Assembly: GCA_037783545.1 (NCBI GenBank)
Contig: JBBELK010000927.1
Span: 1 to 64,000 of the forward strand
Length of the DNA: 64,000 nt
Reading direction: 5' to 3'
Source: Henricia sp. BOLD:AAB3569
Lineage: Eukaryota > Echinodermata > Asteroidea > Spinulosida > Echinasteridae
In this document: positions 24,501 through 37,100 of the stretch, piece by piece
How positions within the stretch are numbered: the stretch's first letter is position 1
Layout of the letters: each line of letters opens with the position of its first letter
The notes under the pieces: generated by a model
What the model saw: only the letters and a program-made list of their open reading frames with translations
Told to the model about the DNA's origin: nothing
Database searches by the model: none
Program-made: the position numbers and the translations under genes

Positions 24501-25117
24501 CAAGTGCGCAATATAGAGTGTTTGGAGCATGCAAAATTTGAAGTTCGTCGGAATATTTTTTGACCTCCAAATTTGCCGACGTTTGGACCACACTTTGACC
24601 AAAATCCCGTCCCAAACTGGGCCGTGTCAACGACAGTCCGAAGGACTGAGCATGCGCACGAGTCAGAATACACCAAAGAGGTGTGTACAGACAGCCACAC
24701 GTTGCGGGAGCATCCAGGAAGCGCCAACCCCTTTTTTTTCTAAACTCTGAAATTTCTCTGCCATTTCCCGGCGAAAGTCTGTCAATTTTTTAGGACAAGT
24801 GCACAATATAGAGTGTTTGGAGCATGCAAAATTTGAAGTTCGTCGGAATATTTTTTGACCTCCAAATTTGCCGACGTTTGGACCACACTTTGACCAAAAT
24901 CCCGTCCCAAACTGGGCCGTGTCAACGACAGTCCGAAGGACTGAGCATGCGCACGAGTCAGGAATACACCAAAGAGGTGTGTACAGACAGCCACAGGTTG
25001 CGGGAGCATCCAGGAAGCGCCAACCCCTTTTTTTTCTAAACTCTGAAATTTCTCTGCCATTTCCCGGCGAAAGTCTGTCAATTTTTTAGGACAAGTGCGC
25101 AATATAGAGTGTTTGGA

Positions 25118-28100
25118 GCATGCAAAATTTGAAGTTCGTCGGAATATTTTTTGACCTCCAAATTTGCCGACGTTTGGACCACACTTTGACCAAAATCCCG
25201 TCCCAAACTGGGCCGTGTCAACGACAGTCCGAAGGACTGAGCATGCGCACGAGTCAGGAATACACCAAAGAGGTGTGTACAGACAGCCACAGGTTGCGGG
25301 AGCATCCAGGAAGCGCCAACCCCTTTTTTTTCTAAACTCTGAAATTTCTCTGCCATTTCCAGGCGAAAGTATGTCATTTTTTTAGGACAAGTGCGCAATA
25401 TAGAGTGTTTGGAGCATGCAAAATTTGAAGTTCGTCGGAATATTTTTTGACCTCCAAATTTGCCGACGTTTGACCACACTTTGACCAAAATCCCGACCCA
25501 AACTGGGCCGTGTCAACGACAGTCCGAAGGACTGAGCATGCGCACGAGTCAGGAATACACCAAAGAGGTGTGTACAGACAGCCACAGGTTGCGGGAGCAT
25601 CCAGGAAGCGCCAACCCCTTTTTTTTTCTAAACTCTGAAATTTCTCTGCCATTTCCCGGCGAAAGTCTGTCAATTTTGTAGGACAAGTGCGCAATATAGA
25701 GTGTTTGGAGCATGCAAAATTTGAAGTTCGTCGGAATATTTTTTGACCTCCAAATTTGCCGACGTTTGGACCACACTTTGACCAAAATCCCGTCCCAAAC
25801 TGGGCCGTGTCAACGACAGTCCGAAGGACTGAGCATGCGCACGAGTCAGGAATACACCAAAGAGGTGTGTACAGACAGCCACAGGTTGCGGGAGCATCCA
25901 GGAAGCGCCAACCCCTTTTTTTTCTAAACTCTGAAATTTCTCTGCCATTTCCCGGCGAAAGTATGTCATTTTTTTAGGACAAGTGCGCAATATAGAGTGT
26001 TTGGAGCATGCAAAATTTGAAGTTCGTCGGAATATTTTTTGACCTCCAAATTTGCCGACGTTTGGACCACACTTTGACCAAAATCCCGACCCAAACTGGG
26101 CCGTGTCAACGACAGTCCGAAGGACTGAGCATGCGCACGAGTCAGGAATACACCAAAGAGGTGTGTACAGACAGCCACAGGTTGCGGGAGCATCCAGGAA
26201 GCGCCAACCCCTTTTTTTTCTAAACTCTGAAATTTCTCTGCCATTTCCCGGCGAAAGTCTGTCATTTTTTTAGGACAAGTGCGCAATATAGAGTGTTTGG
26301 AGCATGCAAAATTTGAAGTTCGTCGGAATATTTTTTGACCTCCAAATTTGCCGACGTTTGGACCACACTTTGACCAAAATCCCGACCCAAACTGGGCCGT
26401 GTCAACGACAGTCCGAAGGACTGAGCATGCGCACGAGTCAGGAATACACCAAAGAGGTGTGTACAGACAGCCACAGGTTGCGGGAGCATCCAGGAAGCGC
26501 CAACCCCTTTTTTGTCTAAACTCTGAAATTTCTCTGCCATTTCCCGGCGAAAGTCTGTCAATTTTTTAGGACAAGTGCGCAATATAGAGTGTTTGGAGCA
26601 TGCAAAATTTGAAGTTCGTCGGAATATTTTTTGACCTCCAAATTTGCCGACGTTTGGACCACACTTTGACCAAATCCCGTCCCAAACTGGGCCGTGTCAA
26701 CGACAGTCCGAAGGACTGAGCATGCGCACGAGTCAGGAATACACCAAAGAGGTGTGTACAGACAGCCACAGGTTGCGGGAGCATCCAGGAAGCGCCAACC
26801 CCTTTTTTTTCTAAACTCTGAAATTTCTCTGCCATTTCCCGGCGAAAGTCTGTCAATTTTTTAGGACAAGTGCGCAATATAGAGTGTTTGGAGCATGCAA
26901 AATTTGAAGTTCGTCGGAATATTTTTTGACCTCCAAATTTGCCGACGTTTGGACCACACTTTGACCAAAATCCCGTCCCAAACTGGGCCGCGTCAACGAC
27001 AGTCCGAAGGACTGAGCATGCGCACGAGTCAGGAATACACCAAAGAGGTGTGTACAGACAGCCACAGGTTGCGGGAGCATCCAGGAAGCGCCAACCCCTT
27101 TTTTTTCTAAACTCTGAAATTTCTCTGCCATTTCCCGGCGAAAGTCTGACAATTTTTTAGGACAAGTGCGCAATATAGAGTGTTTGGAGCATGCAAAATT
27201 TGAAGTTCGTCGGAATATTTTTTGACCTCCAAATTTGCCGACGTTTGGACCACACTTTGACCAAAATCCCGTCCCAAACTGGGCCGCGTCAACGACAGTC
27301 CGAAGGACTGAGCATGCGCACGAGTCAGGAATACACCAAAGAGGTGTGTACAGACAGCCACAGGTTGCGGGAGCATCCAGGAAGCGCCAACCCCTTTTTT
27401 TTTCTAAACTCTGAAATTTCTCTGCCATTTCCCGGCGAAAGTCTGTCAATTTTTTAGGACAAGTGCGCAATATAGAGTGTTTGGAGCATGCAAAATTTGA
27501 AGTTCGTCGGAATATTTTTTGACCTCCAAATTTGCCGACGTTTGGACCACACTTTGACCAAAATCCCGTCCCAAACTGGGCCGTGTCAACGACAGTCCGA
27601 AGGACTGAGCATGCGCACGAGTCAGGAATACACCAAAGAGGTGTGTACAGACAGCCACAGGTTGCGGGAGCATCCAGGAAGCGCCAACCCCTTTTTTTTT
27701 CTAAACTCTGAAATTTCTCTGCCATTTCCCGGCGAAAGTCTGTCAATTTTTTAGGACAAGTGCGCAATATAGAGTGTTTGGAGCATGCAAAATTTGAAGT
27801 TCGTCGGAATATTTTTTGACCTCCAAATTTGCCGACGTTTGGACCACACTTTGACCAAAATCCCGTCCCAAACTGGCCGCGTCAACGACAGTCCGAAGGA
27901 CTGAGCATGCGCACGAGTCAGGAATACACCAAAGAGGTGTGTACAGACAGCCACAGGTTGCGGGAGCATCCAGGAAGCGCCAACCCCTTTTTTTTCTAAA
28001 CTCTGAAATTTCTCTGCCATTTCCCGGCGAAAGTCTGTCAATTTTTTAGGACAAGTGCGCAATATAGAGTGTTTGGAGCATGCAAAATTTGAAGTTCGTC

Positions 28101-31100
28101 GGAATATTTTTTGACCTCCAAATTTGCCGACGTTTGGACCACACTTTGACCAAAATCCCGTCCCAAACTGGGCCGTGTCAACGACAGTCCGAAGGACTGA
28201 GCATGCGCACGAGTCAGGAATACACCAAAGAGGTGTGTACAGACAGCCACAGGTTGCGGGAGCATCCAGGAAGCGCCAACCCCTTTTTTTTTATAAACTC
28301 TGAAATTTCTCTGCCATTTCCCGGCGAAAGTCTGTCAATTTTTAGGACAAGTGCGCAATATAGAGTGTTTGGAGCATGCAAAATTTGAAGTTCGTCGGAA
28401 TATTTTTTGACCTCCAAATTTGCCGACGTTTGGACCCTTTGACCAAAATCCCGTCCCAAACTGGGCCGCGTCAACGACAGTCCGAAGGACTGAGCATGCG
28501 CACGAGTCAGGAATACACCAAAGAGGTGTGTACAGACAGCCACAGGTTGCGGGAGCATCCAGGAAGCGCCAACCCCTTTTTTTTCTAAACTCTGAAATTT
28601 CTCTGCCATTTCCCGGCGAAAGTCTGACAATTTTTTAGGACAAGTGCGCAATATAGAGTGTTTGGAGCATGCAAAATTTGAAGTTCGTCGGAATATTTTT
28701 TGACCTCCAAATTTGCCGACGTTTGGACCACACTTTGACCAAAATCCCGTCCCAAACTGGGCCGCGTCAACGACAGTCCGAAGGACTGAGCATGAGCACG
28801 AGTCAGGAATACACCAAAGAGGTGTGTACAGACAGCCACAGGTTGCGGGAGCATCCAGGAAGCGCCAACCCCTTTTTTTTCTAAACTCTGAAATTTCTCT
28901 GCCATTTCCCGGCGAAAGTCTGTCAATTTTTTAGGACAAGTGCGCAATATAGAGTGTTTGGAGCATGCAAAATTTGAAGTTCGTCGGAATATTTTTTGAC
29001 CTCCAAATTTGCCGACGTTTGGACCACACTTTGACCAAAATCCCGTCCCAAACTGGGCCGTGTCAACGACAGTCCGAAGGACTGAGCATGCGCACGAGTC
29101 AGGAATACACCAAAGAGGTGTGTACAGACAGCCACAGGTTGCGGGAGCATCCAGGAAGCGCCAACCCCTTTTTTTTCTAAACTCTGAAATTTCTCTGCCA
29201 TTTCCCGGCGAAAGTCTGTCAATTTTTTAGGACAAGTGCGCAATATAGAGTGTTTGGAGCATGCAAAATTTGAAGTTCGTCGGAATATTTTTTGACCTCC
29301 AAATTTGCCGACGTTTGGACCACACTTTGACCAAAATCCCGTCCCAAACTGGGCCGTGTCAACGACAGTCCGAAGGACTGAGCATGCGCACGAGTCAGGA
29401 ATACACCAAAGAGGTGTGTACAGACAGCCACAGGTTGCGGGAGCATCCAGGAAGCGCCAACCCCTTTTTTTTTCTAAACTCTGAAATTTCTCTGCCATTT
29501 CCCGGCGAAAGTCTGTCAATTTTTTAGGACAAGTGCACAATATAGAGTATTTGGAGCATGCAAAATTTTGAAGTTCGTCGGAATATTTTTTTGACCTCCA
29601 AATTTGCCGACGTTTGGACCACACTTTGACCAAAATCCCGTCCCAAACTGGGCCGTGTCAACGACAGTCCGAAGGACTGAGCATGCGCACGAGTCAGGAA
29701 TACACCAAAGAGGTGTGTACAGACAGCCACAGGTTGCGGGAGCATCCAGGAAGCGCCAACCCCTTTTTTTTCTAAACTCTGAAATTTCTCTGCCATTTCC
29801 CGGCGAAAGTCTGTCAATTTTTTAGGACAAGTGCGCAATATAGAGTGTTTGGAGCATGCAAAATTTGACGTTCGTCGGAATATTTTTTGACCTCCAAATT
29901 TGCCCACGTTTGGACCACACTTTGACCAAAATCCCGTCCCAAACTGGGCCGTGTCAACGACAGTCCGAAGGACTGAGCATGCGCACGAGTCAGGAATACA
30001 CCAAAGAGGTGTGTACAGACAGCCACAGGTTGCGGGAGCATCCAGGAAGCGCCAACCCCTTTTTTTTCTAAACTCTGAAATTTCTCTGCCATTTCCCGGC
30101 GAAAGTATGTCATTTTTTTAGGACAAGTGCGCAATATAGAGTGTTTGGAGCATGCAAAATTTGAAGTTCGTCGGAATATTTTTTGACCTCCAAATTTGCC
30201 GACGTTTGGACCACACTTTGACCAAAATCCCGTCCCAAACTGGGCCGTGTCAACGACAGTCCGAAGGACTGAGCATGCGCACGAGTCAGGAATACACCAA
30301 AGAGGTGTGTACAGACAGCCACAGGTTGCGGGAGCATCCAGGAAGCGCCAACCCCTTTTTTTTCTAAACTCTGAAATTTCTCTGCCATTTCCCGGCGAAA
30401 GTATGTCATTTTTTTTAGGACAAGTGCGCAATATAGAGTGTTTGGAGCATGCAAAATTTGAAGTTCGTCGGAATATTTTTTGACCTCCAAATTTGCCGAC
30501 GTTTGGACCACACTTTGACCAAAATCCCGACCCAAACTGGGCCGTGTCAACGACAGTCCGAAGGACTGAGCATGCGCACGAGTCAGGAATACACCAAAGA
30601 GGTGTGTACAGACAGCCACAGGTTGCGGGAGCATCCAGGAAGCGCCAACCCCTTTTTTTTCTAAACTCTGAAATTTCTCTGCCATTTCCCGGCGAAAGTC
30701 TGTCAATTTTTTAGGACAAGTGCGCAATATAGAGTGTTTGGAGCATGCAAAATTTGAAGTTCGTCGGAATATTTTTTGACCTCCAAATTTGCCGACGTTT
30801 GGACCACACTTTGACCAAAATCCCGTCCCAAACTGGGCCGTGTCAACGACAGTCCGAAGGACTGAGCATGCGCACGAGTCAGGAATACACCAAAGAGGTG
30901 TGTACAGACAGCCACAGGTTGCGGGAGCATCCAGGAAGCGCCAACCCCTTTTTTTTTTCTAAACTCTGAAATTTCTCTGCCATTTCCCGGCGAAAGTCTG
31001 TCAATTTTTTAGGACAAGTGCGCAATATAGAGTGTTTGGAGCATGCAAAATTTGAAGTTCGTCGGAATATTTTTTGACCTCCAAATTTGCCGACGTTTGG

Positions 31101-34100
31101 ACCACACTTTGACCAAAATCCCGTCCCAAACTGGGCCGCGTCAACGACAGTCCGAAGGACTGAGCATGCGCACGAGTCAGGAATACACCAAAGAGGTGTG
31201 TACAGACAGCCACAGGTTGCGGGAGCATCCAGGAAGCGCCACCCCTTTTTTTTCTAAACTCTGAAATTTCTCTGCCATTTCCCGGCGAAAGTCTGGCCAT
31301 TTTTTAGGACAAGTGCGCAATATAGAGTGTTTGGAGCATGCAAAATTTGAAGTTCGTCGGAATATTTTTTGACCTCCAAATTTGCCGACGTTTGGACCAC
31401 ACTTTGACCAAAATCCCGTCCCAAACTGGGCCGTGTCAACGACAGTCCGAAGGACTGAGCATGCGCACGAGTCAGGAATACACCAAAGAGGTGTGTACAG
31501 ACAGCCACAGGTTGCGGGAGCATCCAGGAAGCGCCAACCCCTTTTTTTGTAAACTCTGAAATTTCTCTGCCATTTCCCGGCGAAAGTCTGTCAATTTTTT
31601 AGGACAAGTGCACAATATAGAGTGTTTGGAGCATGCAAAATTTGAAGTTCGTCGGAATATTTTTTGACCTCCAAATTTGCCGACGTTTGGACCACACTTT
31701 GACCAAAATCCCGTCCCAAACTGGGCCGTGTCAACGACAGTCCGAAGGACTGAGCATGCGCACGAGTCAGGAATACACCAAAGAGGTGTGTACAGACAGC
31801 CACAGGTTGCGGGAGCATCCAGGAAGCGCCAACCCCTTTTTTCTAAACTCTGAAATTTCTCTGCCATTTCCCGGCGAAAGTCTGTCAATTTTTTAGGACA
31901 AGTGCGCAATATAGAGTGTTTGGAGCATGCAAAATTTGAAGTTCGTCGGAATATTTTTTGACCTCCAAATTTGCCGACGTTTGGACCACACTTTGACCAA
32001 AATCCCGTCCCAAACTGGGCCGTGTCAACGACAGTCCGAAGGACTGAGCATGCGCACGAGTCAGGAATACACCAAAGAGGTGTGTACAGACAGCCACAGG
32101 TTGCGGGAGCATCCAGGAAGCGCCAACCCTTTTTTTTCTAAACTCTGAAATTTCTCTGCCATTTCCCGGCGAAAGTATGTCATTTTTTTAGGACAAGTGC
32201 GCAATATAGAGTGTTTAAAGCATGCAAAATTTGAAGTTCGTGGGAATATTTTTTGACCTCCAAATTTGCCGACGTTTGGACCACACTTTGACCAAAATCC
32301 CGACCCAAACTGGGCCGTGTCAACGACAGTCCGAAGGACTGAGCATGCGCACGAGTCAGGAATACACCAAAGAGGTGTGTACAGACAGCCACAGGTTGCG
32401 GGAGCATCCAGGAAGCGCCAACCCCTTTTTTTTCTAAACTCTGAAATTTCTCTGCCATTTCCCGGCGAAAGTCTGTCAATTTTTTAGGACAAGTGCGCAA
32501 TATAGAGTGTTTGGAGCATGCAAAATTTGAAGTTCGTCGGAATATTTTTTGACCTCCAAATTTGCCGACGTTTGGACCACACTTTGACCAAAATCCCGTC
32601 CCAAACTGGGCCGTGTCAACGACAGTCCGAAGGACTGAGCATGCGCACGAGTCAGGAATACACCAAAGAGGTGTGTACAGACAGCCACAGGTTGCGGGAG
32701 CATCCAGGAAGCGCCAACCCCTTTTTTTTCTAAACTCTGAAATTTCTCTGCCATTTCCCGGCGAAAGTCTGGCCATTTTTTAGGACAAGTGCGCAATATA
32801 GAGTGTTTGGAGCATGCACAATTTGAAGTTCGTCGGAATATTTTTTGACCTCCAAATTTGCCGACGTTTGGACCACACTTTGACCAAAATCCCGTCCCAA
32901 ACTGGGCCGTAGTCAACGACAGTCCGAAGGACTGAGCATGCGCACGAGTCAGGAATACACCAAAGAGGTGTGTACAGACAGCCACAGGTTGCGGGAGCAT
33001 CCAGGAAGCGCCAACCCCTTTTTTTTCTAAACTCTGAAATTTCTCTGCCATTTCCCGGCGAAAGTCTGTCAATTTTTTAGGACAAGTGCACAATATAGAG
33101 TGTTTGGAGCATGCAAAATTTGAAGTTCGTCGGAATATTTTTTGACCTCCAAATTTGCCGACGTTTGGACCACACTTTGACCAAAATCCCGTCCCAAACT
33201 GGGCCGTGTCAACGACAGTCCGAAGGACTGAGCATGCGCACGAGTCAGGAATACACCAAAGAGGTGTGTACAGACAGCCACAGGTTGCGGGAGCATCCAG
33301 GAAGCGCCAACCCCTTTTTTTCTAAACTCTGAAATTTCTCTGCCATTTCCCGGCGAAAGTCTGTCAATTTTTTAGGACAAAGTGCGCAATATAGAGTGTT
33401 TGGAGCATGCAAAATTTGAAGTTCGTCGGAATATTTTTTGACCTCCAAATTTGCCGACGTTTGGACCACACTTTGACCAAAATCCCGTCCCAAACTGGGC
33501 CGTGTCAACGACAGTCCGAAGGACTGAGCATGCGCACGAGTCAGGAATACACCAAAGAGGTGTGTACAGACAGCCACAGGTTGCGGGAGCATCCATGAAG
33601 CGCCAACCCCTTTTTTTTCTAAACTCTGAAATTTCTCTGCCATTTCCCGGCGAAAGTATGTCATTTTTTTAGGACAAGTGCGCAATATAGAGTGTTTGGA
33701 GCATGCAAAATTTGAAGTTCGTGGGAATATTTTTTGACCTCCAAATTTGCCGACGTTTGGACCACACTTTGACCAAAATCCCGACCCAAACTGGGCCGTG
33801 TCAACGACAGTCCGAAGGACTGAGCATGCGCACGAGTCAGGAATACACCAAAGAGGTGTGTACAGACAGCCACAGGTTGCGGGAGCATCCAGGAAGCGCC
33901 AACCCCTTTTTTTTCTAAACTCTGAAATTTCTCTGCCATTTCCCGGCGAAAGTCTGTCAATTTTTTAGGACAAGTGCGCAATATAGAGTGTTTGGAGCAT
34001 GCAAAATTTGAAGTTCGTCGGAATATTTTTTGACCTCCAAATTTGCCGACGTTTGGACCACACTTTGACCAAAATCCCGTCCCAAACTGGGCCGTGTCAA

Positions 34101-37100
34101 CGACAGTCCGAAGGACTGAGCATGCGCACGAGTCAGGAATACACCAAAGAGGTGTGTACAGACAGCCACAGGTTGCGGGAGCATCCAGGAAGCGCCAACC
34201 CCTTTTTTTTTCTAAACTCTGAAATTTCTCTGCCATTTCCCGGCGAAAGTCTGTCAATTTTTTAGGACAAGTGCGCAATATAGAGTGTTTGGAGCATGCA
34301 AAATTTGAAGTTCGTCGGAATATTTTTTGACCTCCAAATTTGCCGACGTTTGGACCACACTTTGACCAAAATCCCGTCCCAAACTGGGGCCGCGTCAACG
34401 ACAGTCCGAAGGACTGAGCATGCGCACGAGTCAGGAATACACCAAAGAGGTGTGTACAGACAGCCACAGGTTGCGGGAGCATCCAGGAAGCGCCAACCCC
34501 TTTTTTTTCTAAACTCTGAAATTTCTCTGCCATTTCCCGGCGAAAGTCTGGCCATTTTTTAGGACAAGTGCGCAATATAGAGTGTTTGGAGCATGCAAAA
34601 TTTGAAGTTCGTCGGAATATTTTTTGACCTCCAAATTTGCCGACGTTTGGACCACACTTTGACCAAAATCCCGTCCCAAACTGGGCCGTGTCAACGACAG
34701 TCCGAAGGACTGAGCATGCGCACGAGTCAGGAATACACCAAAGAGGTGTGTACAGACAGCCACAGGTTGCGGGAGCATCCAGGAAGCGCCAACCCCTTTT
34801 TTTTCTAAACTCTGAAATTTCTCTGCCATTTCCCGGCGAAAGTCTGTCAATTTTTTAGGACAAGTGCACAATATAGAGTGTTTGGAGCATGCAAAATTTT
34901 GAAGTTCGTCGGAATATTTTTTGACCTCCAAATTTGCCGACGTTTGGACCACACTTTGACCAAAATCCCGTCCCAAACTGGGCCGTGTCAACGACAGTCC
35001 GAAGGACTGAGCATGCGCACGAGTCAGGAATACACCAAAGAGGTGTGTACAGACAGCCACAGGTTGCGGGAGCATCCAGGAAGCGCCAACCCCTATTTTT
35101 TCTAAACTCTGAAATTTCTCTGCCATTTCCCGGCGAAAGTCTGTCAATTTTTTAGGACAAGTGCGCAATATAGAGTGTTTGGAGCATGCAAAATTTGAAG
35201 TTCGTCGGAATATTTTTTGACCTCCAAATTTGCCGACGTTTGGACCACACTTTGACCAAAATCCCGTCCCAAACTGGGCCGTGTCAACGACAGTCCGAAG
35301 GACTGAGCATGCACACGAGTCAGGAATACACCAAAGAGGTGTGTACAGACAGCCACAGGTTGCGGGAGCATCCAGGAAGCGCCAACCCCTTTTTTTCTAA
35401 ACTCTGAAATTTCTCTGCCATTTCCCGGCGAAAGTCTGTCAATTTTTTAGGACAAGTGCGCAATATAGAGTGTTTGGAGCATGCAAAATTTGAAGTTCGT
35501 CGGAATATTTTTTGACCTCCAAATTTGCCGACGTTTGGACCACACTTTGACCAAAATCCCGTCCCAAACTGGGCCGTGTCAACGACAGTCCGAAGGACTG
35601 AGCATGCGCACGAGTCAGGAATACACCAAAGAGGTGTGTACAGACAGCCACAGGTTGCGGGGAGCATCCAGGAAGCGCCAACCCCTATTTTTTCTAAACT
35701 CTGAAATTTCTCTGCCATTTCCCGGCGAAAGTCTGTCAATTTTTTAGGACAAGTGCGCAATATAGAGTGTTTGGAGCATGCAAAATTTGAAGTTCGTCGG
35801 AATATTTTTTGACCTCCAAATTTGCCGACGTTTTGGACCACACTTTGACCAAAATCCCGTCCCAAACTGGGCCGTGTCAACGACAGTCCGAAGGACTGAG
35901 CATGCACACGAGTCAGGAATACACCAAAGAGGTGTGTACAGACAGCCACAGGTTGCGGGAGCATCCAGGAAGCGCCAACCCCTTTTTTTCTAAACTCTGA
36001 AATTTCTCTGCCATTTCCCGGCGAAAGTCTGTCAATTTTTTAGGACAAGTGCGCAATATAGAGTGTTTGGAGCATGCAAAATTTGAAGTTCGTCGGAATA
36101 TTTTTTGACCTCCAAATTTGCCGACGTTTGGACCACACTTTGACCAAAATCCCGTCCCAAACTGGGCCGTGTCAACGACAGTCCGAAGGACTGAGCATGC
36201 GCACGAGTCAGGAATACACCAAAGAGGTGTGTACAGACAGCCACAGGTTGCGGGAGCATCCAGGAAGCGCCAACCCCTTTTTTTTCTAAACTCTGAAATT
36301 TCTCTGCCATTTCCCGGCGAAAGTATGTCATTTTTTTTAGGACAAGTGCGCAATATAGAGTGTTTGGAGCATGCAAAATTTGAAGTTCGTCGGAATATTT
36401 TTTGACCTCCAAATTTGCCGACGTTTGGACCACACTTTGACCAAAATCCCGACCCAAACTGGGCCGTGTCAACGACAGTCCGAAGGACTGAGCATGCGCA
36501 CGAGTCAGGAATACACCAAAGAGGTGTGTACAGACAGCCACAGGTTGCGGGAGCATCCAGGAAGCGCCAACCCCTTTTTTTTCTAAACTCTGAAATTTCT
36601 CTGCCATTTCCCGGCGAAAGTCTGTCAATTTTTTAGGACAAGTGCGCAATATAGAGTGTTTGGAGCATGCAAAATTTGAAGTTCGTCGGAATATTTTTTG
36701 ACCTCCAAATTTGCCGACGTTTGGACCATACTTTGACCAAAATCCCGTCCCAAACTGGGCCGTGTCAACGACAGTCCGAAGGACTGAGCATGCGCACGAG
36801 TCAGGAATACACCAAAGAGGTGTGTACAGACAGCCACAGGTTGCGGGAGCATCCAGGAAGCGCCAACCCCTTTTTTTTCTAAACTCTGAAATTTATCTGC
36901 CATTTCCCGGCGAAAGTCTGTCAATTTTTTAGGACAAGTGCGCAATATAGAGTGTTTGGAGCATGCAAAATTTGAAGTTCGTCGGAATATTTTTTGACCT
37001 CCAAATTTGCCGACGTTTGGACCACACTTTGACCAAAATCCCGTCCCAAACTGGGCCGTGTCAACGACAGTCCGAAGGACTGAGCATGCGCACGAGTCAG

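Larger units (their letters stand above)
11819..24524. repeat. Block with interspersed GGACC-subtype monomers
   Basis: The change GGGCCG to GGACCG at monomer base 95 occurs in thirteen copies, at 11911, 13391, 13983, 14278, 15164, 15750, 16046, 16933, 17229, 19887, 21365, 22251 and 24323. I do not see the same substitution elsewhere; a superficially similar site near 5126 is an insertion. Several GGACC copies also carry CACGGGTC (15204, 19927, 21405). A second subtype here has AGAGCGC followed by ATCCAGTCC, near 12690, 19180 and 20660. Three-base deletions occur at about 15642 and 17873. The block contains the 5-mer HOR at 18612-21568. Confidence 0.8.

Noticed and set aside
28434-28441. Three-base deletions (about 15642, 17873 and 28437) as functional variants
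   Set aside because: Each occurs once, in a single monomer, with no spread to neighbours. They look like private mutations or errors.
26893-29855. Another 5-mer HOR marked by GTCTGACAATT (27146 and 28623)
   Set aside because: The spacing fits five monomers and GCGTC/GTGTC order is partly similar, but the following monomers do not carry enough matching private markers to call a full HOR.
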